Notes: generated by a model not told the origin, from the sequence alone. Counted from the first letter of the stretch, positions 7,794 to 17,213 are shown. The stretch: 64,000 bases of DNA from a bacterium (GCA_004562765.1 SFRL01000005.1:1-64000), one strand, 5' to 3'. Translations and numbers: made by a program.

Positions 7794-8273
7794 TTAGTTG
7801 GATCTCTGGATCTCCAGCACCTTGTAAGATAGCTCTCCCACCGGTGCTTCGACCTTTACAACGTCGCCGATCGTAGCGCCCAACAGCGCACGTCCCAAAG
7901 GTGACTCGTTGGAGATCTTTCCCTTTAAGCTGTTTGCCTCTGTGGAGCCAACGATCTTGTACTCCAGCTCCTCGTCAAACTCGATGTCGAGGATGCGAAC
8001 CTTACAGCCGACGCTGATCTTATCCAGATCCACCTCATCTTCAACTACGACTTCTGCATTTTTTAAGATCAGCTCGATCTCCTCGATACGTGCCTCAATG
8101 TCACGCTGCTCATCCTTGGCTGCATCGTACTCTGCGTTCTCGGAAAGGTCACCCTGCTCTCTCGCCTCTTTGATCTTCTGTGCGATCTCACGACGCTTTA
8201 CAACCTTTAAGTCCTGCAGTTCTTCCTCTAACTTCTGTAAACCTTCGTAAGTTAAAATGTTTTTCTTTGCCAT
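7794..8273 (-). CDS. greA: Transcription elongation factor GreA
   Basis: The 159-residue protein matches GreA in length and layout: an N-terminal antiparallel coiled coil (about 1-75, with ENAEYDAAKDEQ at its tip holding the acidic residues that reach the polymerase active site) and a C-terminal FKBP-like domain containing GKISNESPLGRALLG. GreA stimulates RNA cleavage in backtracked RNA polymerase. It is expressed with lysS from the consensus promoter at 8349-8377. Confidence 0.96.
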   Translation of the reverse strand: MAKKNILTYEGLQKLEEELQDLKVVKRREIAQKIKEAREQGDLSENAEYDAAKDEQRDIEARIEEIELILKNAEVVVEDEVDLDKISVGCKVRILDIEFDEELEYKIVGSTEANSLKGKISNESPLGRALLGATIGDVVKVEAPVGELSYKVLEIQRSN

Positions 8274-8304
8274 TTTACTTCACCTTTCTATTTTTTAATA
8301 AAAC

Positions 8305-8323
8305 GTGTGCACTCTTCGCACAC
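8305..8323 (-). promoter_or_regulatory. Hairpin in the greA leader, possible attenuator
   Basis: GTGTGC (8305-8310) pairs with GCACAC (8318-8323). On the minus strand it is followed by GTTTTATT, a weak terminator. Just upstream in the transcript, CTCTT can instead pair with the AAGAG in the loop, giving two alternative structures between the promoter and the greA start codon. The loop could simply be a stability element. Confidence 0.4.
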
Positions 8324-8348
8324 AAAAAAGAGCCTATTTAACCCATGT

Positions 8349-8377
8349 ATTATAGCTGAAAGTACCGATGCTGTCAA
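8349..8377 (-). promoter_or_regulatory. Consensus sigma-A promoter of greA-lysS
   Basis: On the minus strand TTGACA (8377-8372) and TATAAT (8354-8349) are separated by exactly 17 bases, a full match to the housekeeping consensus. It lies between the dusB stop and greA, about 75 bases before the greA start codon. Confidence 0.88.
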
Positions 8378-8395
8378 GGATTCGCACGTTTTGTT

Positions 8396-9373
8396 TCACG
8401 AATCGCGCAAAAATCCGCACATCATTGCCTCCAACTGCTCATAGCTTTCCACCTCGCTCAAAGCCCCGCGAAGATGACTGGCCCCATGATAACCGGCTGT
8501 ATACCACGCAGCATGTTTGCGCATCTCGCGGATTCCTACATATTCGCCCTTGAATTCGATCTGCATACGGGCATGGCGCAGCATTATTTCTGTCATTTCC
8601 TCCGGCGACGGCTTTTCAAGCGGTTCTCCGGTCTCCCACTCATGCAGGATCTGTTTGAAGATCCACGGATTTCCCTGTGCGCCCCGCGCGATCATAAACC
8701 CGTCGCACCCGGTCTCCTCCCGCATGCGGATCGCGTCTGCTGCCGAGAGGATATCTCCGTTTCCGATAACGGGTATGGTCACCGACTCTTTGACCTTTCG
8801 GATCACAGACCAGTCTGCCTTCCCGGAGTAGTACTGTTCCCTTGTGCGCCCATGCACCGCCACCGCCGCTGCGCCAGATTCCTGTGCGATGTGTGCCAGT
8901 TCCGGCGCATTGACATGGGCGTCGTCAAATCCTTTACGGATCTTTACCGTCACAGGGCGGCTTGTTGCCTTTACCATCGACTCAATGATCTGTCCCGCCA
9001 GGATGGGATCTTTCATAAGCGCAGAACCCTCGCCATTGTTCACGACCTTCGGCACCGGACAGCCCATATTGATATCCAGAATATCGAAGGGTACGCCCTC
9101 ATCCTCCAGCCGCCTTGCAATGTCTCCCATGATCTGTGGATCCGAGCCGAACAGCTGTAAGGATACCGGATGCTCCCGCTCATCGATCTTGAGCATTGCC
9201 TTGGTGTTTTTATTGTTATAGAGGATCGCTTTGGCGCTCACCATCTCCATGCACAAAAGTCCTGCTCCCTGCTCGGCGCATAACAGACGAAAAGGCAGGT
9301 CTGTCACGCCTGCCATTGGTCCTAATATCAGATTATTTTTCAGTGTTACATTTCCGATCTGTAAGGTCTGCAA
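8396..9373 (-). CDS. dusB: tRNA-dihydrouridine synthase
   Basis: The 325-residue FMN enzyme reduces uridine to dihydrouridine in tRNA. The TIM-barrel core begins ILGPMAGVTDLPFR (FMN phosphate side). NMGCPVPKV holds the catalytic Cys, about residue 104, and later blocks VKIRKGFDD, VHGRTREQYYSG and IGNGDI are typical of the family. It is the last gene of the argF-birA-DUF6145-coaX-dusB run, starting two bases after coaX. Confidence 0.95.
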   Translation of the reverse strand: MQTLQIGNVTLKNNLILGPMAGVTDLPFRLLCAEQGAGLLCMEMVSAKAILYNNKNTKAMLKIDEREHPVSLQLFGSDPQIMGDIARRLEDEGVPFDILDINMGCPVPKVVNNGEGSALMKDPILAGQIIESMVKATSRPVTVKIRKGFDDAHVNAPELAHIAQESGAAAVAVHGRTREQYYSGKADWSVIRKVKESVTIPVIGNGDILSAADAIRMREETGCDGFMIARGAQGNPWIFKQILHEWETGEPLEKPSPEEMTEIMLRHARMQIEFKGEYVGIREMRKHAAWYTAGYHGASHLRGALSEVESYEQLEAMMCGFLRDS

Positions 9374-9375
9374 TG

Positions 9376-10149
9376 TTACTTTCCTTTCTGCTTTTCATAG
9401 ATAAACCGCATACCGTCCAGCGTCAGGTTTGCATCGTAGATATCGATCTTTTTCGTTTCAGCCGCGATCATCGCGCCCAGACCTCCGGTGGCTACGACCT
9501 TCATATCCGCAAAACCGGATTCCTCGCGGACTTTGTCGATGATGTACTCGGTCTGTCCGATCTGTCCGTAGACCAGACCCGCCTGCATACTGCTGATCGT
9601 CTCCTTTGCCAGAATGCTCTTCGGCTTCTTGATCTCGATCTCGGGAAGCTTTGCTGCGTCCTGCCACAGCGCACGCCCTGCTGTGCGGATACCGGGTGCC
9701 GTGATCCCGCTTAAAAACTGTCCTTTTTCATCTACCAGATCGTAGGTGGTCGCCGTGCCGAAATCAAGCACCAGCACCGGACCGCCGTATTTGACATAAG
9801 CGCCTACCGCATCCACAATACGGTCTGCACCGATCTGCGCCGGATTCTCCGTTACAACACGAATGCCGGTCTTTACACCGGGCTCAACGATCAGTGGATC
9901 GACATGCAGATATTTGTACAAGCCATTACGCAAAGAGTACATGATCGCCGGTACAACGGATGAAATAATGGCCGCATCGATCTGTGCCGGATCGATATCG
10001 TTATCGCGCATCAGATTTTTCAATAAAATTCCATACTCATCGGATGTGCGCGGCAGCTTTGTCGTAATGCGCAGTGTACGCAGCAGCTTCTCTCCGTCAA
10101 ATACACCGATCGTAATGTTTGTGTTTCCTACATCTAATGCTAACAGCAT
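9376..10149 (-). CDS. coaX: Type III pantothenate kinase
   Basis: The 257-residue enzyme phosphorylates pantothenate, the first step of coenzyme A synthesis. It belongs to the ASKHA fold: LLALDVGNTNITIGVFDGEKL at the start (phosphate-1, catalytic Asp), NPAQIGADRIVDAVGA, LVLDFGTATTYDLVD (phosphate-2) and ATGGLGAMI near the end. It is spaced two bases from its neighbours on both sides. Confidence 0.96.
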   Translation of the reverse strand: MLLALDVGNTNITIGVFDGEKLLRTLRITTKLPRTSDEYGILLKNLMRDNDIDPAQIDAAIISSVVPAIMYSLRNGLYKYLHVDPLIVEPGVKTGIRVVTENPAQIGADRIVDAVGAYVKYGGPVLVLDFGTATTYDLVDEKGQFLSGITAPGIRTAGRALWQDAAKLPEIEIKKPKSILAKETISSMQAGLVYGQIGQTEYIIDKVREESGFADMKVVATGGLGAMIAAETKKIDIYDANLTLDGMRFIYEKQKGK

Positions 10150-10151
10150 CG

Positions 10152-10496
10152 CTATTCCTCCTCCATTTCCTCTCCCAGGAAAAATACCCGGAAATATAAT
10201 TCCAGTGCCTCCAAGAGCTCCTGCTTTGTATTCTGCAGTTGTTTGATCTTCAGCACACTTCCGATCTCGTCATAGAGCAGATCCCCCTCCTCCGCCTCTG
10301 TGCGGAATTCCAGGTTGCCGTCCTCGTCATACACGAGCTGCAGCGTTCCTCCCACATCCTCCGTATAGAGCACACACATGATCTTCAGCTCATCCTTGAT
10401 GCTTTCCGGCAGTCCGTCAAAGTTCTCATTCAGATAAAATTTTTTTGTGTAGGAGCTCGCCCCGCACAGAACTACTTCGTCATTATACATACCCAT
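10152..10496 (-). CDS. DUF6145 family protein
   Basis: The 114-residue acidic protein begins MYNDEVVLCGASSYTKKFYL and ends in a Glu-rich tail. It matches the small DUF6145 proteins that sit between birA and coaX in Lachnospiraceae. It overlaps the end of birA by 14 bases and ends two bases before coaX, so it is translationally coupled. No catalytic motif is visible and its role is unknown. Confidence 0.75.
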   Translation of the reverse strand: MGMYNDEVVLCGASSYTKKFYLNENFDGLPESIKDELKIMCVLYTEDVGGTLQLVYDEDGNLEFRTEAEEGDLLYDEIGSVLKIKQLQNTKQELLEALELYFRVFFLGEEMEEE

Positions 10497-11463
10497 ATAT
10501 TCCTCTCACTGACACTTCACCCGAATCAACCTTCCTGACTCCCTCCGGCGTTTCTACCAAAAGCTCTCCTCGTTCCGTGATACCGAGTGCTTTTCCCTCA
10601 TACTCGCCCTGCGGGTCCAGGATACGCACCTGCCTGTCTTTATTGACCATCCAACTGTCATATTCCGCCTGCAGTCCGCTGAGCTCCTGTGTACGCATGA
10701 AGATCTCATAATAATGCTCAAAATTTTCGCACACCGCCTCCACCAGTACCGCACGGCTGAAGTGCTTTCCGCTTGCCAGATACAGGCTGGTTGCCCGGTC
10801 GATCAGTTCCTCCGGAAACTGCTCGTTGTGTACATTGATACCGATGCCCACCACAATATGATTGATATAATCGATCTGCGTACTCATCTCTGTCAACATT
10901 CCGCAAACCTTTTTCCCGTCGATGACAATATCATTTGGCCATTTGATGGCGGCTTCCAACCCGGTCTGCTCCCTGATCGCCCGCGCGACTGCCAAAGCAC
11001 TCACAAGCGTCAGCATAGGAGCGTTACCCGGAAGCAGTTCTTCGGGCTTTAAGACGATACTCATAGCGATGGCTATCCCGGCAGGCATCACCCAGCTGCG
11101 TCCGCGTCTGCCTTTTCCGCTGTCCTGACGGTCTGCCACCACAAGTGTTCCGTGGGGCGCACCCTCCTCTGCCATCTGCATGGCGGTGGTGTTCGTGGAG
11201 CCGATGACCTCAAAGCATTCCATCTTCTGCCCGATCCATGCAGTCTTTCGCAGACTCAATAATTCATTTTTATTCAGTATATCCGGTGCGCTGCGGATAC
11301 AGTAGCCCTTGTTCGAAACAGAATCGATCTCATAGCCCATTTCCCGCAGCTGATTGATCGCCTTCCACACGGCAGTCCGGGACACCCCGAACTGCTGGCA
11401 GAGCTGCTGCCCGGATACATATCCGCCCGTCTCCCGCAGCACCTGCAAAATCTTTGCTTTCAC
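10483..11463 (-). CDS. birA: Bifunctional biotin-protein ligase / biotin repressor
   Basis: The 326-residue protein has an N-terminal winged helix (about 1-60, SGQQLCQQFGVSRTAVWKAI), a catalytic domain with the biotinyl-AMP loop GKGRRGRSW at about 117-125 and KWPNDI, and a C-terminal SH3-like domain. It biotinylates acetyl-CoA or pyruvate carboxylase carrier proteins and, with the HTH, represses biotin genes. It starts 14 bases after argF. Confidence 0.95.
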   Translation of the reverse strand: MKAKILQVLRETGGYVSGQQLCQQFGVSRTAVWKAINQLREMGYEIDSVSNKGYCIRSAPDILNKNELLSLRKTAWIGQKMECFEVIGSTNTTAMQMAEEGAPHGTLVVADRQDSGKGRRGRSWVMPAGIAIAMSIVLKPEELLPGNAPMLTLVSALAVARAIREQTGLEAAIKWPNDIVIDGKKVCGMLTEMSTQIDYINHIVVGIGINVHNEQFPEELIDRATSLYLASGKHFSRAVLVEAVCENFEHYYEIFMRTQELSGLQAEYDSWMVNKDRQVRILDPQGEYEGKALGITERGELLVETPEGVRKVDSGEVSVRGIYGYV

Positions 11464-11477
11464 GTTTTTTTACTCCT

Positions 11478-12467
11478 TTAACGGGGCATCGTTGCATACA
11501 TGATCGCCTTGATCGTGTGCATGCGATTCTCTGCCTCATCAAATACCACAGACTGCTCGCTCTCAAATACCTCGTCGGTAACCTCCAGCTCAGAGAGACC
11601 GAATTTCTCATATACTTCACGTCCGATCGTTGTCTTCAGATCGTGGAACGCGGGCAGACAGTGCATAAAGATCGCTGTGGGCGTTGCATTTGCCATGGCA
11701 GCGGCGTTGACCTGATAAGGCTTCAGCTCGTCAATGCGCTCCTTCCACACCTCGGCAGGCTCACCCATGGATACCCAGACATCCGTGTAGATAACATCTG
11801 CGTCCTTTGTCGCATCCTCTACATCCTCGGTCAGCGTGATCGTTGCTCCGGTCTTTCTGGCAATCTCCTCGCAGATATCCACCAGCTTTTTGTCCGGGAA
11901 ATATTTTCTGGAGGTGCACGCCACAAAGTCCATGCCCAACTTTGCGCAGGTCACCATCAGGGAATTGCCCATATTGTAGCGGGCATCGCCCATATAAACG
12001 AATTTGACATCCTTTAAATGTCCGATGTGCTCTCGCACAGTCAGCATGTCCGCGATCATCTGTGTCGGATGGAACTCGTTCGTCAGTCCGTTCCACACCG
12101 GCACATCTGCGTAGCGTGCCAGTTCCTCTACGATATCCTGCCCGAATCCGCGGTATTCGATACCGTCAAACATCCTGCTCAGCACTCTGGCTGTGTCCGC
12201 AATGCTCTCCTTCTTTCCGATCTGCGAGCCGGACGGATCAAGATATGTAACCTGCATACCGAGGTCATGTGCTGCGACCTCAAAGGAACAGCGCGTACGC
12301 GTACTCGTCTTCTCAAAGATCAGCGCGATATTCTTTCCGCGAAGCTCGTCATGCGGAATACCGTTTTTCTTTTTCTCCTTCAGCTCCGCTGCCAGATCGA
12401 TGAGATATGTGATCTCCTCCGGTGTATAATCCAGTAATTTCAAAAAGTCTCTGCCCTGTAAGTTCAT
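11478..12467 (-). CDS. argF: Ornithine carbamoyltransferase
   Basis: The 329-residue enzyme makes citrulline from ornithine and carbamoyl phosphate. The carbamoyl phosphate loop EKTSTRTRCSFE (about 51-62), HPTQMIADMLT, and the ornithine-binding block MHCLPAFHD (about 268-276) are all present. The length is normal. It is the promoter-proximal gene of the five-gene run ending in dusB. Whether it serves biosynthesis or the arginine deiminase route cannot be told from the window. Confidence 0.95.
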   Translation of the reverse strand: MNLQGRDFLKLLDYTPEEITYLIDLAAELKEKKKNGIPHDELRGKNIALIFEKTSTRTRCSFEVAAHDLGMQVTYLDPSGSQIGKKESIADTARVLSRMFDGIEYRGFGQDIVEELARYADVPVWNGLTNEFHPTQMIADMLTVREHIGHLKDVKFVYMGDARYNMGNSLMVTCAKLGMDFVACTSRKYFPDKKLVDICEEIARKTGATITLTEDVEDATKDADVIYTDVWVSMGEPAEVWKERIDELKPYQVNAAAMANATPTAIFMHCLPAFHDLKTTIGREVYEKFGLSELEVTDEVFESEQSVVFDEAENRMHTIKAIMYATMPR

Positions 12468-12496
12468 GTCTGCTCCTCCTGTGGATAAAGTAAAAT

Positions 12497-12521
12497 GCGG
12501 GCTACCGCTCAGGCAGCCCGC
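12497..12521 (-). terminator. Terminator after the SPFH gene
   Basis: GCGGGCT (12497-12503) pairs with AGCCCGC (12515-12521) and is followed on the minus strand by ATTTTACTTT. It separates the SPFH transcript from argF. Confidence 0.7.
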
Positions 12522-12534
12522 GCATTTTCAGTAT

Positions 12535-13461
12535 TTATTTTTCTGATGCAATTTCTACAACGGATTTTGCCAGACCTGCCACTCCCTGAATCTCGGAAGG
12601 GATGATGATCTTGGTTGCCTTGCCGTCTGCTGCCTTTGCGAACGCTTCTAAGCTCTTCAGCTGAAGCACACCTGCATCAGGCTGTGCCTCCTTTAAGAAA
12701 CGGAGACCGTCTGCATTTGCCTGCTGGATCTTTAAGATCGCCTCTGCCTGACCTTCTGCCTCGCGGATGGTCGCTTCCTTGCGTGCCTCTGCGCGAAGAA
12801 TTGCAGCCTGCTTTTCTGCCTCTGCATCGAGGATCGCAGATTCCTTCTTTCCTTCGGCAACGAGAATGGTTGACTTCTTCTCACCCTCTGCCTTAAGGAT
12901 CGCCTCACGGCGCTCACGCTCTGCCTTCATCTGCTTCTCCATCGCATCCTGAATGGCCTGCGGAGGAATGATGTTCTTTAACTCAACACGGTTGACCTTG
13001 ATACCCCACGGATCAGTGGCTACGTCTAAGGATGCACGCATCTTGGTATTGATCGTCTCACGTGAAGTCAGTGTCTCATCCAGTTCGAGATCACCGATGA
13101 TATTACGAAGTGTGGTTGCGGTCAGATTCTCGATCGCCATGATCGGGTTCTCCACACCGTATGCAAACAGCTTCGGATCTGTGATCTGGAAATATACAAC
13201 GGTATCGATCTGCATCGTTACGTTATCCTTTGTGATCACCGGCTGGGGCGGGAAGTCTACCACCTGCTCCTTTAAGTTCACACGCTTTGCAATGCGGTCG
13301 ATAAACGGTGTCTTAAAATGAAGTCCGACACTCCATGTATCTAAATATCCGCCTAAACGCTCAACAACAACTGCATGTGCCTGCGGCACGATCTTGATAC
13401 AGGATACCACGATCACCAGAATGACAATAAGCAGTACAACGATTGCTATAATAGGTCCCAT
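12535..13461 (-). CDS. SPFH/Band 7 stomatin-like membrane protein
   Basis: The 308-residue protein has one N-terminal membrane segment (IIAIVVLLIVILVIVVSCI), the SPFH core (VVERLGGYLDTWSVGLHF onward) and a long Ala/Glu/Lys-rich coiled coil (about 175-255, repeated EAILKAEGEKKS-like units). It matches slipin/QmcA proteins, which form membrane microdomain cages and often control membrane proteases. It appears monocistronic, flanked by two terminators. No NfeD partner is adjacent. Confidence 0.9.
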   Translation of the reverse strand: MGPIIAIVVLLIVILVIVVSCIKIVPQAHAVVVERLGGYLDTWSVGLHFKTPFIDRIAKRVNLKEQVVDFPPQPVITKDNVTMQIDTVVYFQITDPKLFAYGVENPIMAIENLTATTLRNIIGDLELDETLTSRETINTKMRASLDVATDPWGIKVNRVELKNIIPPQAIQDAMEKQMKAERERREAILKAEGEKKSTILVAEGKKESAILDAEAEKQAAILRAEARKEATIREAEGQAEAILKIQQANADGLRFLKEAQPDAGVLQLKSLEAFAKAADGKATKIIIPSEIQGVAGLAKSVVEIASEK

Positions 13462-13538
13462 TTGATTACCTCCTGAAAATTATAAAATGTCTACACGCAT
13501 TATAGCAGAGAACCTTGAGAAAAACAACCGGAAATAAG

Positions 13539-13564
13539 AAAAACAACCAGTTACGGTTGTTTTT
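13539..13564. terminator. Bidirectional terminator after the cell-wall hydrolase gene
   Basis: AAAAACAACC (13539-13548) and GGTTGTTTTT (13555-13564) form a ten-base perfect stem with a six-base loop and T runs on both strands. It lies 20 bases past the hydrolase stop codon. Confidence 0.8.
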
Positions 13565-13584
13565 CCCAATTTTTTATATGCATT

Positions 13585-14787
13585 TTAGAAAAATACGTGA
13601 TTGCCAATAACCAGACCGGGTGCGCCGTTCGCACGGTGGAAATTCAGTTTTCCGCCTGTGGGATCTGAACCTGCAAGTGCATCTGCTGCTGCCTGTCGGC
13701 AGGAGCTGGAGATATTTCCGCTTGCCAGCACTCTTGCGAGGGAGCCGTTTCTTGCAGGGCCAAACTGTCCGCGCTGATAGATCACGCCGGAGATGGAATT
13801 CGGATATCTGCTGCTTCTCATACGGTTCAGCACGACCGCACCGACTGCTACCTTTCCTTCGTAGCACTCACTTCCGGCCTCACACTGAATGATCGCTGCC
13901 AGTAAGGTCGTATCATCCACAGATGCACTGGTAGGCGCATTCTGTGTCGCTGCGGAACTGCTCTTTGCTGCTGCAGCTGCCTTTGCCTTCTGTGCCGCGA
14001 TCTCCTCCTCGATGGAGACTGCCTCTGTGGTTCCTAATTTTACTTTTACATATTCGGCAGATACATAGCCGTCGCCGGCTTTTACAGTAACAGCTACCCA
14101 GCCTTCTACCTTATCTGCCTTCTTGTCATAGACAAGCTTATCTCCCTTGTTTGCAACGGAGAGTACCTTTGCTTCCTCACTTGCCTCAGCTCTGACGTTC
14201 AGTCCGTCATTCTGTACATACGCATATTTTTTGCAGACCTTCTTTGCATTCTCATATGCGTCAGAACCGAACAATAAATAATCGTTCTTTACATATCCTT
14301 TTACGGAACCGGACTTGATCTTTGTCCAGCTCTTTCCCTCTTTTACAACGGTTGCCACAGATGTGGGGTAAAGCTTTCCGAGAACCTCCGCATCAGCATC
14401 TCCCTTCGCACGGATGCACAGGAAATCATCAACGTCCGCCATGACCTTATCCTGCCACTCCTTCTCTGTCTTGGACATGGTCTCTTCTTTCTGTTCCTCT
14501 GCGTTTTCCTGCTGTGCTGCTGCCTCAGCCTCACTCTTGGATGCCACGGTAACGATCGCGGTCTCGGCCTTTTCTACCGTAACGTCTGCGATCTGTACTT
14601 CGTCAAGCATTCTGCTCTCGGTCTGATCTAAGGATGCGACGATTCCTGCCTTACCGTGCTGTACTGCCACATTCACATCCTGCGGTGTCTCTGTAACATC
14701 TGCTGCGGTAAACACTGCTGTGCATGCCAGCACCAGCGTCGTTATCATCAATATGATTCCCTGCGTAAGTTTTTTGTTCTTATTCAT
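13585..14787 (-). CDS. SleB/CwlJ-type cell-wall hydrolase with SH3 domains
   Basis: The 400-residue protein has an N-terminal membrane/signal segment (GIILMITTLVLACTAVFTAA), two bacterial SH3 regions (about 125-180 and 195-255, the latter with LNVRAEASEEAKVL), an Ala/Ser-rich linker and a C-terminal Hydrolase_2 domain (about 290-400). The catalytic-site block is AAIIQCEAGSECYEGK with its acidic Glu. Relatives cleave the spore cortex or act as vegetative lysozyme-like amidases, so the strain may sporulate, but the domain is not exclusive to spores. It sits alone between terminators and pgi. Confidence 0.88.
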   Translation of the reverse strand: MNKNKKLTQGIILMITTLVLACTAVFTAADVTETPQDVNVAVQHGKAGIVASLDQTESRMLDEVQIADVTVEKAETAIVTVASKSEAEAAAQQENAEEQKEETMSKTEKEWQDKVMADVDDFLCIRAKGDADAEVLGKLYPTSVATVVKEGKSWTKIKSGSVKGYVKNDYLLFGSDAYENAKKVCKKYAYVQNDGLNVRAEASEEAKVLSVANKGDKLVYDKKADKVEGWVAVTVKAGDGYVSAEYVKVKLGTTEAVSIEEEIAAQKAKAAAAAKSSSAATQNAPTSASVDDTTLLAAIIQCEAGSECYEGKVAVGAVVLNRMRSSRYPNSISGVIYQRGQFGPARNGSLARVLASGNISSSCRQAAADALAGSDPTGGKLNFHRANGAPGLVIGNHVFF

Positions 14788-14981
14788 AAAATAACCTCCG
14801 TTATAACCATGCGTTTATATTCGCATTAGAAACATTTTGGATTCTTTTCTAATATTTTACACAAATTGTAACGTTTTTATGCATCTTTATTAAGAAATAT
14901 TAAAAATGTTACAAATTTGTTACGCACGCATTATAACAGAGGTTTTTCATTTTGTCAAATTTTTATTAAAATTTGGTAATT

Positions 14982-16565
14982 TTAAATGTTCAGCAGATCA
15001 CTGTATGCCTTCAGCGCCCCATCTGTCTCATGAGCCAGAACTCGTTTTGCAAGTACTTTTCCAAGCTGAACGCCTTCCTGATCGAAGCTGTTGATATTCC
15101 ATACAAAGCCCTGGAACATGACTTTATTTTCAAAGTGTGCCAAAAGCGCACCGAGTGTCGCAGGATTCAGCTGATCACCGATAATAATGCTGGAAGGACG
15201 TCCGCCCTCGAAGTTCTTATTGCGGTCGTCATCTGCCTTACCGCATGCGAATGCCACGATCTGAGCGACTACGTTTGCGCACAGCTTCTGCTGGCTTGTG
15301 CTGTCCTGAATGACAACATCAGTGTCCATCTGGTTGTTTTTGAAGCCGACAAACTGCAGCGGGATGATATTTGTTCCCTGATGAAGCAGCTGATAGAAAG
15401 AATGCTGTCCGTTTGTGCCGGGCTCACCGAAGATCACCGGTCCTGTCACATAATTTACAGGCTCGCCAAAGCGGTTCACGGATTTTCCGTTTGACTCCAT
15501 ATCCAGCTGCTGCAGGTGAGCGGGGAAACGGCTCAGACCCTGTGAATAGGGAAGTACTGCTGTTGTGCCGTATCCTAATACATTGCGCTCATATACACCG
15601 ATCAGCGCATCCAGCATTGCCGGATTTTTGCGCAGATCCTTGTTTTTCGCAAGCTTGTCCTCATCGGCAGCTCCATCCAGAAACTGTGCGAACACTTCCG
15701 GTCCGAAAGCCAATGATAATACCGCACCACCAACTGCGGATGTAGATGAGAAACGTCCTCCGATGTAATCATCCATGAAGAATGCTGCCAGATAGTCATC
15801 GCTCTTTGCCAGCGGAGAAGTCTCACTTGTCACAGCGATCATGTGCTTGGACGCATCCAAGCCCGCATTTTTCAAAGCATCCTTTACGAATGCTTCATTT
15901 GTCAATGTCTCCAGTGTGGTACCTGATTTTGAAACAAGGATAAACAGGGAATGTGCAACATCGATACCGTTCAGTACGGCTGCTGCGTCATCCGGATCAA
16001 CATTACTTATGAATTTTGCCTCCATTTTGAAGGTATTGTTTGCCTTTGCCCAGTTTTCGAGCGCCAGATACATCGCACGCGGTCCGAGGTCACTGCCACC
16101 GATACCGATCTGAACGACGGTGGTAAATTTCTCACCGGCTGCATTTGTGATCTCTCCCTTATGCACTTTGTCTGCCAGCTCAGCGATCTTTTTCTGCTGC
16201 TCGGTATAGAACGCACGCTTGTCCACACCGTCAACTACCACTGCGTCCCCTAACTGTCCGCGTGTCATATGGTGAAGCACCAGGCGTTTTTCTCCTGTGT
16301 TGATAACCTCTCCGTTATAAAGCGCCTCAAATTTTTCTGTAAGCTGTGTCTCTTCTACCAGTTTTTCAAGTGCGGTCAGCACCTCATCATCCACCTGCTT
16401 TGCAGCATAATTCAAAGCAAGACCTGCCCCCATGGGAACCGTATATTTCTTTACTCTGTCCGCTCCGCTTTCGCCGGTCATGACCTCTGCAAGATTTACA
16501 GGTGCTACCTTGGAAAGTTCCTGGTATGCCTGAATTGTGTCTAAATTGTTCCAGTTAATCATCAT
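14982..16565 (-). CDS. pgi: Glucose-6-phosphate isomerase
   Basis: The 527-residue enzyme interconverts glucose-6-phosphate and fructose-6-phosphate in glycolysis. SIS-fold signatures include GIGGSDLGPRAMYLAL (about 153-168), LVSKSGTTLETLTN, GGRFSSTSAVGG and the C-terminal NINSFDQEGVQLGK with the catalytic Lys region. The start has AGGAGGAG directly upstream. It appears monocistronic. Confidence 0.96.
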   Translation of the reverse strand: MMINWNNLDTIQAYQELSKVAPVNLAEVMTGESGADRVKKYTVPMGAGLALNYAAKQVDDEVLTALEKLVEETQLTEKFEALYNGEVINTGEKRLVLHHMTRGQLGDAVVVDGVDKRAFYTEQQKKIAELADKVHKGEITNAAGEKFTTVVQIGIGGSDLGPRAMYLALENWAKANNTFKMEAKFISNVDPDDAAAVLNGIDVAHSLFILVSKSGTTLETLTNEAFVKDALKNAGLDASKHMIAVTSETSPLAKSDDYLAAFFMDDYIGGRFSSTSAVGGAVLSLAFGPEVFAQFLDGAADEDKLAKNKDLRKNPAMLDALIGVYERNVLGYGTTAVLPYSQGLSRFPAHLQQLDMESNGKSVNRFGEPVNYVTGPVIFGEPGTNGQHSFYQLLHQGTNIIPLQFVGFKNNQMDTDVVIQDSTSQQKLCANVVAQIVAFACGKADDDRNKNFEGGRPSSIIIGDQLNPATLGALLAHFENKVMFQGFVWNINSFDQEGVQLGKVLAKRVLAHETDGALKAYSDLLNI

Positions 16566-16669
16566 TGACTCCTCCTATATTGCTCATCTGTTACTGCGCT
16601 CATTATACTATGAACCAAACGAAAATTCAACCATAGCGGCCGCAATACGGATAAAGACAACTATGTAGT

Positions 16670-16999
16670 TTAAGGATAGATCTCCGAAAGCACGGCGTCA
16701 AATACCTGCGCATCCTTCATTTTCTTTTGCTGTTTTTGCTGTTCAATGGCTTCTCTCATGTTCTGTTCCTGTCGGGAGACAAATTCTGTCTCCTGGGGCT
16801 CCTCCGCATCTTCTTCCTCCTCGTCTTCAAGGACGGCTTTCAGATACCCCGCCAGTTTCTCGGTAAGGTATTTGAGCTGGCGGTTCGTCCGGCTCATCTT
16901 CGCGAGCTGCAAGGCCGATAAAACGATGAGTACCAGCATTCCCACAAGCACAAGCTTGTCCGTCTGTGCCGTAAGAAAATCCATGATCTGTGTTGCCAA
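16670..16999 (-). CDS. Membrane-anchored coiled-coil protein, unknown function
   Basis: The 109-residue product starts at a TTG preceded by AAGGAGGGAAGGATC; the first ATG five codons later is too far from that site. One membrane segment (LVLVGMLVLIVLSALQLA) is followed by an acidic region (EDEEEEDAEE) and a Gln/Lys-rich coiled coil. It reads opposite to murG. No family recognised. Confidence 0.65.
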   Translation of the reverse strand: MATQIMDFLTAQTDKLVLVGMLVLIVLSALQLAKMSRTNRQLKYLTEKLAGYLKAVLEDEEEEDAEEPQETEFVSRQEQNMREAIEQQKQQKKMKDAQVFDAVLSEIYP

Positions 17000-17127
17000 G
17001 ATCCTTCCCTCCTTTTTGTTCGCAACTGCTCAGTGCTTTCGCAGCTGCGTTCTTTCTATATAATAATATCTCTGTGTATGTTCCATTTCCAGCATTTTTC
17101 ATCGCATGTTTCGACACGGGGTTTTGC

Positions 17128-17155
17128 TTGACTTTTTGAAATGGTTGTATATGAT
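17128..17155 (+). promoter_or_regulatory. Sigma-A promoter of murG
   Basis: TTGACT (17128-17133) and TATGAT (17150-17155) are spaced by 16 bases on the plus strand, about 60 bases before the murG start codon. This is the only clear promoter for the single plus-strand gene of the core block. Confidence 0.75.
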
Positions 17156-17213
17156 AAGTGGTAGATGCATAAATATTTTAGATAAGAGTAACAAAGGAGG
17201 GCTTTGTTTTCCT

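Noticed and set aside
8474..9160. Long plus-strand open frame opposite dusB
   Set aside because: It is a shadow of the dusB coding sequence with no ribosome binding site and no recognisable domain.
14890..14981. AT-rich stem near the pgi stop taken as a terminator
   Set aside because: The CAAATTTT/AAAATTTG pairing lacks a clear T run on the minus strand, so I left it unannotated.
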